Assembly (NCBI GenBank): GCA_900769985.1
Contig: CAAGIS010000098.1
Coordinates: forward strand, 1-13,686
Source of the DNA: Spirochaetia bacterium
GTDB lineage: Bacteria; Spirochaetota; Spirochaetia; Treponematales; Treponemataceae
Reading direction: 5' to 3'
DNA: 13,686 nucleotides
The notes under the pieces were generated by a model, which was given only the letters and a program-made list of their open reading frames with translations, was not told the DNA's origin and did no database searches. Positions 6,315 to 12,149 of this stretch are shown here, in pieces. Within the stretch, counting starts at the first letter, position 1. Each line of letters starts with the position of its first letter. The translations under genes were made by a program, and so were the position numbers.

Positions 6315-6336
6315 CTCTAATTGTATATAATTAGAG
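6315..6336. repeat. 8-bp inverted repeat, 6-nt loop
   Basis: CTCTAATT (6315-6322) and AATTAGAG (6329-6336) are perfect reverse complements around GTATAT. The site is compact and near-palindromic, four bases before a TTGACA hexamer. It may be an operator or a mobile-repeat end. Confidence 0.45.
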
Positions 6337-6354
6337 GATTTGACAAGAATGCTC

Positions 6355-6399
6355 TAAAATGTGAATCTTGGTCGCTTCGCTTCCTCGATTCACATTTTA
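6355..6399. repeat. 13-bp perfect inverted repeat with 19-nt loop
   Basis: TAAAATGTGAATC (6355-6367) and GATTCACATTTTA (6387-6399) are perfect reverse complements. The loop contains TCGCTTCGCTTCCTC. The hairpin is followed by a T-rich stretch and then the next gene's ribosome-binding site at 6418. It could be a dispersed hairpin repeat or a terminator-like leader element. Confidence 0.55.
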
Positions 6400-6429
6400 A
6401 TAAATTATTTTTGTTATGGAGAATATTAT

Positions 6430-6684
6430 ATGAAAGATGCAATTAACAGAATCGCTAGAATTGATTTATTTCCAGAAAATGGTCAAAAAGATTTGGGAAT
6501 TGAAAGAATCGAATTGGTACAAATATTTTATCATGATGGAAGTTCAGAATACGATAATAGTTCTGGTTTTGAATTTTCATATCATGAAAACGACAGAGAA
6601 TCTTTTGAAACGATGATAAATCAGATTGCACATAAATATGGTGTTTCAAGCGATATGATAAACATAAATTTCCCAGAAGAATAA
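6430..6684 (+). CDS. Small hypothetical protein
   Basis: An 84-residue acidic protein starting MKDAINRIARIDLFPENGQK, with GGAG (6418-6421) 8 nt before the ATG; the stop is TAA 6682-6684. The middle alternates charged and aromatic residues (VQIFYHDGSSEYDNSSGFEF). The end (MINQIAHKYGVSSDMININF) looks like a helix followed by a strand. There is no signal peptide, membrane segment or Cys. I recognise no family. It is followed 17 bases later by another small gene with a good ribosome-binding site, so the pair probably forms an operon. Its AT-rich base use, unlike the genes to its left, and the repeat-rich upstream spacer suggest acquired DNA. Confidence 0.6.
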   Translation: MKDAINRIARIDLFPENGQKDLGIERIELVQIFYHDGSSEYDNSSGFEFSYHENDRESFETMINQIAHKYGVSSDMININFPEE

Positions 6685-6701
6685 ATTTTAGGAGATAAAA
6701 G

Positions 6702-6941
6702 ATGGAAATAATAACATTAGATCAACCAACTTATGAAAAATCAAAAAAAGATGGGAAAGAGCATATTTATATATCTTATATTTTATCAAATGGAGAGAAA
6801 AAAGGAATGATGAATACAACAGAAAAAACTGGCGAAGAAATGAAGCAAGCTGTTGTAAATAAATTTTTAAAGGAGGCTATCGTGCACCGCAAAACGAAAT
6901 TGCAAAATACATTACACAGAAGGCCTATGCAAAACAGGTAA
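6702..6941 (+). CDS. Small hypothetical protein, probably frameshifted
   Basis: The frame starts at ATG 6702 with AGGAG (6690-6694) 7 nt upstream. The first 57 residues (MEIITLDQPTYEKSKKDGKE, then HIYISYILSNGEKKGMMNTT and a helix ending AVVNKFLK) look like real protein. The remaining 22 (basic, ending HRRPMQNR) do not. In the -1 frame from 6872 a better continuation of 54 codons runs to TAA 7034-7036. A single missing T in the T5 run (6864-6868), or -1 ribosomal slippage on T TTA AAG (6866-6872), would join the two into a 111-residue protein. The function is unknown. It shares an operon with the 84-residue gene. Confidence 0.5.
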   Translation: MEIITLDQPTYEKSKKDGKEHIYISYILSNGEKKGMMNTTEKTGEEMKQAVVNKFLKEAIVHRKTKLQNTLHRRPMQNR

Positions 6942-7036
6942 GGACCGGGCAAGCAAAAAAAAATAATTGTATAGACTATACTTTTGATTATGAGATTGTT
7001 CCAGGTCCAAAACTTGTAATGTTTCGAGGAAAGTAA
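6866..7036 (+). other. -1 frame continuation of the frameshifted small gene
   Basis: From GGA 6872 the -1 frame reads GGYRAPQNEIAKYITQKAYA, then KQVRTGQAKK, CIDYTFDYEI and VPGPKLVMFRGK, ending at TAA 7034-7036. It has no start codon of its own: a TAA at 6860-6862 closes it upstream and no ATG, GTG or TTG follows nearby. The composition is balanced and protein-like. The heptamer T TTA AAG fits the X-XXY-YYZ slippage pattern and overlaps AAGGAGG. I see no strong downstream stem-loop, so an ordinary indel is at least as likely as programmed slippage. Confidence 0.45.
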
Positions 7037-7122
7037 AGTTCAGAAAATTAAAAACTTGAAATAAACCTACATCCCCAAAATCAATGCAGAACATTTTCCC
7101 TCCAGCTGCTTACCTTCCCCAT

Positions 7123-7152
7123 TTGACAAACATCCCTATATTATATTATTAT
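7123..7152 (+). promoter_or_regulatory. Promoter of the AAA ATPase gene
   Basis: A consensus -35 TTGACA (7123-7128) is followed after 18 bases by TATTAT (7147-7152). The -10 overlaps the left arm of the adjacent 10-bp inverted repeat, so a protein bound there could block RNA polymerase. Transcription would begin near 7159. Confidence 0.55.
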
Positions 7153-7184
7153 ACAAATTAGGAGTTGTATTCCGAATTTGTATA
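7150..7184. repeat. 10-bp inverted repeat over the -10 and start region
   Basis: TATACAAATT (7150-7159) and AATTTGTATA (7175-7184) are perfect reverse complements. Inside, GGA (7161-7163) can pair with TCC (7171-7173). The element covers the end of the -10 and the likely transcription start of the ATPase gene, which fits an operator or a 5' leader hairpin. Confidence 0.5.
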
Positions 7185-7203
7185 AAACAAAAAGGGGTAT
7201 GTA

Positions 7204-8418
7204 ATGCCGTTCAACCGTTCGTCAAAGTCTTATCTTAATTATCTTTCTGAACATTTTCCTGCAGTTGTGATAACTGGGGCGCGCCAGGTCGGGAAATCTA
7301 CTCTTGTAAAGGAATTCGCTTTGCAAAAAGGCAGAATTCAATATGTAACGCTGGATTATCCTGTTTTAAGGCAGCTTGCAAGGACAGACCCGGAACTTTT
7401 TCTGCAGCAGTACCAGCCGCCTGTCATAATCGATGAAATTCAGTATGCACCGGAACTTTTGCCGTACATAAAAATCCAGATTGACGAACATCGCACGAAC
7501 GGAATGTATTATCTTACAGGAAGCCAGATGTTCCGCCTTATGAAGCATGTAAGCGAAACTCTTGCAGGCCGCGTGGGAATTATCCAGCTTTTTGGATTAA
7601 GCCGCTCAGAAATCTCCGGCACGGAAGAAAAACCATTTTTACCGGAAAACATCAGCGGACAAAAAACTCCTGAAACAATCACAAGCATCTTCGATAAAAT
7701 TTATCGCGGAACTTTTCCCCAGATGATTGTGGATGATGGACTTTCTCCAGAGGCTTATTTTGGTGAATACCTTCAGACATATCTTGAACGCGACATTCGT
7801 GAACTTGTTGAAATAAAAAACGAGCGGAAGTTTTTGCAGTTTTTATCGTGTACCGCTTCCAGAACTGCTCAGGAACTGAATCTCAGTGACATTGCAAAAG
7901 ATGTAGGCATTGATTCAAAAACTGCGGACAGCTGGCTTTCGCTTCTTGTAACTTCAGGAATTGTCGTGCTTCTTCAAGCTTATTCTGGAAATACGATAAA
8001 ACGGATAGTAAAGCGCCCTAAACTTTATATGATGGACACAGGGCTTGCATGTTATCTTGGACTTTGGAATAATCCCCGCGCCCTTGAAATTTCTGCACAG
8101 GCAGGCAGTTTTTTTGAAACATACGTTGTTTCAGAAATCATAAAAACTTACACCAACAAAGGAATTGATATCCGAAGCCGTTTTTCGTATTATCGCGACA
8201 ACAACGGAAAAGAAATTGATTTGCTGATTGAAGAAAACGGCGTGCTTTATCCGATTGAAATAAAAAAGAGCTCAAATCCCGGAAAAGAATCCTTGAAAAA
8301 TTTTTCTGTCTTAAGCACACTGGACAAAAAAATTGGAAAAGGCTGTGTTATCTGCCTTTCATCAATGAAAATTCCCCTTGATAAAGACAATATGCTTATT
8401 CCTGTTTCAGAAATTTGA
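7204..8418 (+). CDS. AAA-family ATPase with DUF4143 C-terminal domain
   Basis: A 404-residue protein. The N-terminal P-loop domain has Walker A GARQVGKST (25-33), Walker B VIIDEIQ (74-80) and the TGSQ sensor-like motif (105-108). The middle has FPQMIVDDG and YLQTYLERDIRELVEI, typical of this AAA_14/DUF4143 family, followed by a winged-helix-like stretch (LSDIAKDVGIDSKTADSWLS). The C-terminal DUF4143 region ends in a PD-(D/E)XK-like set: D339 in KEIDLLIEE, then E352 and K354 in PIEIKKS. ATP-dependent action on DNA or a partner protein is assumed; the cellular role is not established, and such genes are common, mobile and often strain-variable. AAGGGG (7192-7197) precedes the ATG by 6 nt. It stands alone, convergent with the regulator gene on its right. 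Confidence 0.88.
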   Translation: MPFNRSSKSYLNYLSEHFPAVVITGARQVGKSTLVKEFALQKGRIQYVTLDYPVLRQLARTDPELFLQQYQPPVIIDEIQYAPELLPYIKIQIDEHRTNGMYYLTGSQMFRLMKHVSETLAGRVGIIQLFGLSRSEISGTEEKPFLPENISGQKTPETITSIFDKIYRGTFPQMIVDDGLSPEAYFGEYLQTYLERDIRELVEIKNERKFLQFLSCTASRTAQELNLSDIAKDVGIDSKTADSWLSLLVTSGIVVLLQAYSGNTIKRIVKRPKLYMMDTGLACYLGLWNNPRALEISAQAGSFFETYVVSEIIKTYTNKGIDIRSRFSYYRDNNGKEIDLLIEENGVLYPIEIKKSSNPGKESLKNFSVLSTLDKKIGKGCVICLSSMKIPLDKDNMLIPVSEI

Positions 8419-8526
8419 TTTTACCAATAGGATAAAACACCATGTTACGGCAGGCTGACAGAATTATTTGCTAAATTGGAAAAAGAACTCCTTCGCTGGA
8501 CATTGTGGAGAAACTTGCAGCAGCTT

Positions 8527-9201
8527 TTATTTACATGCAATATAAACATCCATGGTTTTGCCGGCTGTTTCAAAACACGGAATGATGTTTTTGTCTTCGT
8601 GTTCCCGGCCGTTGACTTTCATAAAATCATCCAAAGTTCGGTATGCTCCCGGAATTGTTGAAAAAGGATCGTCGAACGGTCGTTCAATGTGGATTGCGGC
8701 GTAGTTATGTTCTTCCTGATGATGAACTTCAAGGTCGCTGTTCTTGATTTCAAATCCTTCTGGCAAAATCAGGGCTGCTGTATAACCGTGCATGTGATAA
8801 ACATTTATCTGTTCCTGCGAAAGAAAAGGAAAATCCCAGCCGATAACTTCAGGATTTTCAATTTCAAAGTCCTTTGCATATTTGTAAATCTTATTCAGGG
8901 CATCGCTTTCAGGATCCGTGCTGATGACAGTATACATTACATAGCGAAATGCCTTTACTTTTTCAAAACGAAGATTTGAATACAGTTTGTCTGCGTCAAT
9001 CATTTCTTCCCTAAAAAGATTGTCTAAAGAACAGTTAAAAATTCTGCACAATTCCAAAGCCTTGTCCATTTCTGGCAAAGCTTCGTTTGTTTCCCATTTT
9101 GAAACAGTCTGACGGCTTACATTTAGTTTTTCTGCCAGTTCTTCCTGCGTAAGATTTCTGCACAACCGGCGTAAATATTGAAGATTTTTTCCAAAATTCA
9201 T
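8527..9201 (-). CDS. XRE-type transcriptional regulator with GyrI-like effector domain
   Basis: A 224-residue regulator. Residues 5-62 are a Cro/C1-type helix-turn-helix: NLTQEELAEKLNVSRQTVSK (16-35) with WETNEALPEMDKALELCRIF after it. The rest (about 75-224) resembles the GyrI-like/AraC effector-binding domain, with VYHMHGYTAALILPEGFEIK, PFSTIPGAYRTLDDFM and CFETAGKTMDVYIACK. The domain pair suggests a cytoplasmic ligand-responsive regulator; the ligand is unknown. The start at ATG 9201 (complement) has AGGAG about 7 nt upstream. The frame continues open to 9276 but without a ribosome-binding site or homology. It is divergent from the restriction-modification locus and convergent with the ATPase gene. 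Upstream, CTAACAA occurs twice, 10 bases apart (9260-9266 and 9270-9276), a possible self-operator. Confidence 0.88.
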   Translation of the reverse strand: MNFGKNLQYLRRLCRNLTQEELAEKLNVSRQTVSKWETNEALPEMDKALELCRIFNCSLDNLFREEMIDADKLYSNLRFEKVKAFRYVMYTVISTDPESDALNKIYKYAKDFEIENPEVIGWDFPFLSQEQINVYHMHGYTAALILPEGFEIKNSDLEVHHQEEHNYAAIHIERPFDDPFSTIPGAYRTLDDFMKVNGREHEDKNIIPCFETAGKTMDVYIACK

Positions 9202-9402
9202 ATTATTCTCCTGATAAAAAGTCTGCAACGCGTTACGGGAATAAATATACCATGAACTGCTAACAAACTCTAACAATCATAGGCTTCTTTTTTTTGAAAA
9301 CGCGCAACTTGAAGGTGCTTTTATAATGTGAAGAAAAATTGAATTAGAATTAGTGAAGCGACAATAAAATCTTGTTGATTGCCTTTTTAATGAGGAAACA
9401 CG

Positions 9403-9507
9403 ATGGAATTCGGTGAATGTAGAAAATTCTCGGCGAGAATTTGGGAAAAACTCGGCGAGTTTTTTTGTGAAATGTCGTTTACACTTAAAATCTCCGCAGA
9501 AAAATGA
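9403..9507 (+). CDS. Possible 34-codon leader ORF before the RM genes
   Basis: ATG 9403 is preceded by GAGGA about 6 nt upstream and the frame runs to TGA 9505-9507, ending within the extended -10 of the next promoter. The predicted peptide (MEFGECRKFSARIWEKLGEF and tail) is translated across both CTCGGCGAG hairpins. It could be a real small protein or leader peptide, or just chance coding. The ribosome-binding site is the only positive evidence. Confidence 0.2.
   Translation: MEFGECRKFSARIWEKLGEFFCEMSFTLKISAEK
9424..9442. repeat. 8-bp hairpin with GGC loop, first of a tandem pair
   Basis: AAATTCTC (9424-9431), loop GGC, GAGAATTT (9435-9442), perfect. It shares the core CTCGGCGAG with the following terminator-like hairpin only three bases away. 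Two near-identical hairpins in tandem suggest duplication or a paired regulatory structure. Confidence 0.5.
9446..9466. terminator. Intrinsic terminator upstream of the RM operon
   Basis: AAAAACTC (9446-9453), loop GGC, GAGTTTTT (9457-9464) and a run of seven T (9460-9466). The A-tract on the other side makes it potentially bidirectional. It isolates the RM promoter from upstream transcription on the plus strand. Confidence 0.55.
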
Positions 9508-9513
9508 TATAAT
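9485..9513 (+). promoter_or_regulatory. Promoter of the RM operon with extended -10
   Basis: TGATATAAT (9505-9513) is a perfect extended -10 (TGN plus TATAAT 9508-9513). A weak -35, TTAAAA (9485-9490), is 17 bases upstream. Transcription should start near 9520, just before the ribosome-binding site AGGAG (9525-9529), which is 8 nt from the ATG. GATAT (9506-9510) and ATATC (9519-9523) flank the start site as an inverted pair and may bind a regulator. Confidence 0.6.
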
Positions 9514-9537
9514 AACTGATATCTAGGAGTAAAAAAA

Positions 9538-12099
9538 ATGACATTAAAAGACATTCTTTCAGAAAATGAGATTTCAAAACTTTCGCAATTCAGTTCGGCA
9601 GAAATAACCTGGCTTGAAGAAAGAATGTTCAGCGGAATAAATGAAGAAGGAAAGACAGTTGCAAAAGTTCAGTGTGTTGTCCGCGAAAAAGAAATAGAAC
9701 TAAAACCGGAAGAAGTTGTCCGCCAGCTTTATACCCATAAACTTATTGAAGAATTTAACTACCCGAAAGATCGTATAGAATTTGAAAAAATCGTTCAGAT
9801 GGGGCGAGATGATTCAAAACGTGCAGATATTGTAATTTACGAGGACGAACATAAAACTGCACCTTATATTGTCGTAGAATGTAAGGCTCCTGGCAAAGAA
9901 AAAGTAAAAGGTCAGCTGGAAAATTACTGCAAGAATCTTGGAGCAAGCATTGTCGTAGAGGTAGATGGTGGAGAAGTAAAAGAATTTTATTACAACCGAC
10001 AGAGCAGTCAGAATAAAAACTATAAGTTTGAAAAAATTGACCGTCTCCCGAAATTCAATGAAACATTAGATCAGATTTTAAATGACCGTTTCACAATTAA
10101 AGATTTGATTCTTGAAGATGAAAAAAACACAACTTCCCTAAAAGACGTAATTCTTGAACTTGAAGATAAAATATTTGCAAATTTTGGCGGAGATGTTTTT
10201 GAAGAAGTTTTTAAATTTTTGTTTGCAAAACTTTATGACGAATACTGTTCTGCAGATGATAATGACCGCCTCTCAAATGCAATTAATGACGGTTTTATCG
10301 AACATGTAAGCGATTTTAAACGCGATGATACTTTCCGACAACTTGAATTCCGCGCTCTAGGACCTGAAGGACAGGTTTATGACCGGGTTCAGAATCTTTT
10401 TGAAAAAGCCCAGAAAAAATGGATTGGAATCTTTCCTGAAAACACGAAATTTGAACTTGGTGCTTCTGATGTAAAAAGCGTTGTAAATTCTCTTGAAAAT
10501 GTAAAGCTTTTTAATTCAAATCTTGATGTTATTGATGATGCTTTTGAACATTTGATGAGTAAGTCGCAGAAGGCAGAAAAAGGGCAGTTCTTTACGCCGC
10601 GTTATGTAATTGATATGTGCGTAAAGATGATGAATCCATCGGAAGAAGATTCTATGATTGACACAGCAAGCGGAAGCTGCGGATTCCCAATGCACACAAT
10701 TTTTCATGTATGGAATAAAATCAATCCGAGAAAACACAATTTTGTAAACACAAAGCGAAGCCAGCGGGAAACCGACTATGTAGACAACAAAGTTTTTGCA
10801 ATAGATTTTGATGAAGTCTGCGTTCGTGTCGGTAAAATGTTGAATATTATTGCCGGTGACGGCAAAACCAATGTTCTTGAACTGAACACCCTTGATTACA
10901 ATGTCTGGAACGGAAGTAAGTACCTTAAAAAGCCGGGCTGGTCAGAAAAATATATCGGCGGCTTCCAGAGGCTTGAAGGACTTGCAGACAAAGAATCAAA
11001 AGGAAAATACACAAAATATAACTTTGACCTGGTTCTCGCAAATCCTCCGTTTGCCGGTGACAGAACTGATCCAAAGGTAATCGGACTTTATAATCTGGGT
11101 TACAACGAAAAGAAAAAGCTTAAAAATAATATTGGCCGCGACATTCTTTTTATTGAACGAAACCTGAATTTCTTAAAGCCGGGAGGAAGAATGGGAATTG
11201 TCCTTCCTCAGGGAGATTTTAACAATTCAAGCGAAAAATACCTTCGTGACTTCATTGCAGAAAGGTGCCGAATCCTTGCAGTTGTCGGCTTGCATCCAAA
11301 CACATTCCTGCAACATACAGGAACAAAAACCAGCGTTTTGTTTGTTCAAAAATGGACTGATGAAAACTGCGGTTATCCGAACATCTGCCCTAAACCAGCG
11401 GCTGATGAAAACGGCAATATTGACTACCCGATTTTCTTTGCCACAATGCAGGAACCGACTGTAAACAATCAGAAAGAAAAAATCTATGTTACGGAAAATT
11501 ATGTTACCTGGACAAAATATCATTACTGCATAAAAAATGGTGAACTTGAAACAATCGTAGAGCCGCAGCAAACAGAATGGAAAACTACAGAGTTCATTCA
11601 GGATTTGTTTATAGAAGATTTTGGTGAACTTGACAGTCATAAAAAATGGATTTTAAAGCCTGTAACATTCGAAAAAAAGACTCTTAATAAAAAAGATTCA
11701 GAAAATAAAAAACTTGTTGAATTAAAACAGACTTTGAATCTTGATGAATATCTTGACTTACCTTCTGACACAAAGAAACGCTACAAGGAAGTTTTAAATG
11801 ACGGAAAAGACTGCGACAGTTATACTGCGGACGAAATAACGGTTGAACAGTACAACGCTTTTTCCAAGGAAAAGAAAAAATTTTGCCTTGCTGTTGAAGA
11901 TGTAAATGAACACAATAATGTCCGCCTGAAAGATACTCACGGACACATTTTTGTAAAGCACGATTTGTTTAACCACGACCGCGAACTTGATAATCTTTGG
12001 ACAATCCGCGACAGCCGGTTAAAAGGCAGATATTCAAAAGACGGAATAGCAGAAGCCTTTGCAGAATTTGCAAAAAAAGAGGGCTTAAGTTTTTTCTAA
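9538..12099 (+). CDS. Fused restriction nuclease-DNA adenine methyltransferase (RM subunit)
   Basis: An 853-residue protein. Residues about 55-155 match the HsdR N-terminal nuclease domain (PF13588-like): RADIVIY with D97, then VVECKAPG with E114 and K116, and GQLENY with Q126, a full PD-(D/E)XK set. Residues about 200-600 are the HsdM methyltransferase: a helical N domain, GQFFTPRYV (349-357), SAM-binding motif I DTASGSCGF (375-383) and catalytic NPPF (502-505), with RDILFIE and GIVLPQGDF after it. It should add N6-methyl groups to adenine and may cut DNA, with the recognition site set by the S subunit. There is no helicase domain and no separate hsdR, so it resembles BcgI-like or type IIG enzymes. 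The C-terminal 230 residues are a long extension. The gene ends in a -1 slippage signal that leads into the S frame. Confidence 0.9.
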   Translation: MTLKDILSENEISKLSQFSSAEITWLEERMFSGINEEGKTVAKVQCVVREKEIELKPEEVVRQLYTHKLIEEFNYPKDRIEFEKIVQMGRDDSKRADIVIYEDEHKTAPYIVVECKAPGKEKVKGQLENYCKNLGASIVVEVDGGEVKEFYYNRQSSQNKNYKFEKIDRLPKFNETLDQILNDRFTIKDLILEDEKNTTSLKDVILELEDKIFANFGGDVFEEVFKFLFAKLYDEYCSADDNDRLSNAINDGFIEHVSDFKRDDTFRQLEFRALGPEGQVYDRVQNLFEKAQKKWIGIFPENTKFELGASDVKSVVNSLENVKLFNSNLDVIDDAFEHLMSKSQKAEKGQFFTPRYVIDMCVKMMNPSEEDSMIDTASGSCGFPMHTIFHVWNKINPRKHNFVNTKRSQRETDYVDNKVFAIDFDEVCVRVGKMLNIIAGDGKTNVLELNTLDYNVWNGSKYLKKPGWSEKYIGGFQRLEGLADKESKGKYTKYNFDLVLANPPFAGDRTDPKVIGLYNLGYNEKKKLKNNIGRDILFIERNLNFLKPGGRMGIVLPQGDFNNSSEKYLRDFIAERCRILAVVGLHPNTFLQHTGTKTSVLFVQKWTDENCGYPNICPKPAADENGNIDYPIFFATMQEPTVNNQKEKIYVTENYVTWTKYHYCIKNGELETIVEPQQTEWKTTEFIQDLFIEDFGELDSHKKWILKPVTFEKKTLNKKDSENKKLVELKQTLNLDEYLDLPSDTKKRYKEVLNDGKDCDSYTADEITVEQYNAFSKEKKKFCLAVEDVNEHNNVRLKDTHGHIFVKHDLFNHDRELDNLWTIRDSRLKGRYSKDGIAEAFAEFAKKEGLSFF

Positions 12100-12145
12100 A
12101 TAGCCCTTTTGATGAAGCAAAGTACAACGCTTTGTTGAAAGGGCT
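12090..12145 (+). promoter_or_regulatory. Candidate -1 programmed ribosomal frameshift signal
   Basis: The heptamer T TTT TTC (12090-12096) is in the right phase (codons TTT TTC) and is followed at once by the RM stop TAA (12097-12099). After a 5-nt spacer (12097-12101), AGCCCTTT (12102-12109) pairs perfectly with AAAGGGCT (12138-12145). An inner helix, CAAAG (12118-12122) with CTTTG (12130-12134), lies within. Slipping -1 continues as LNSPFDEAKYNALLKGLEVS into the S subunit. The 3' arm also contains the ribosome-binding site AAAGGG of the internal GTG start. Confidence 0.55.
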
Positions 12146-12149
12146 GGAA

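Larger units (their letters stand above)
6169..6429. other. Non-coding spacer rich in palindromes
   Basis: About 260 bases without a gene I can support. It holds a G-run (TTTTTTTGGGGTGGGGGG, ending near 6286), a 12-bp palindrome ATTTTCGAAAAT just after it, the CTCTAATT inverted repeat (6315-6336) and the 13-bp inverted repeat (6355-6399). A TTGACA at 6340-6345 has no matching -10 at normal spacing. This marks the boundary between the housekeeping-like left part and the accessory right part. Confidence 0.5.

Noticed and set aside
8419..8661. Plus-strand stretch reading LTELFAKLEKELLRW and onward
   Set aside because: The first few residues look protein-like, but the frame quickly becomes antisense to the XRE regulator and has no start with a ribosome-binding site. 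At most a gene remnant.
8689..8979. 96-codon plus-strand frame with hydrophobic product
   Set aside because: It is entirely antisense to the XRE/GyrI-like regulator, with no ribosome-binding site or family resemblance.
11997..12095. TTG start at 11997 for the specificity subunit
   Set aside because: This segment is the RM gene's C terminus read in another frame; the product is basic nonsense. Protein-like S sequence begins only after the slippage site.
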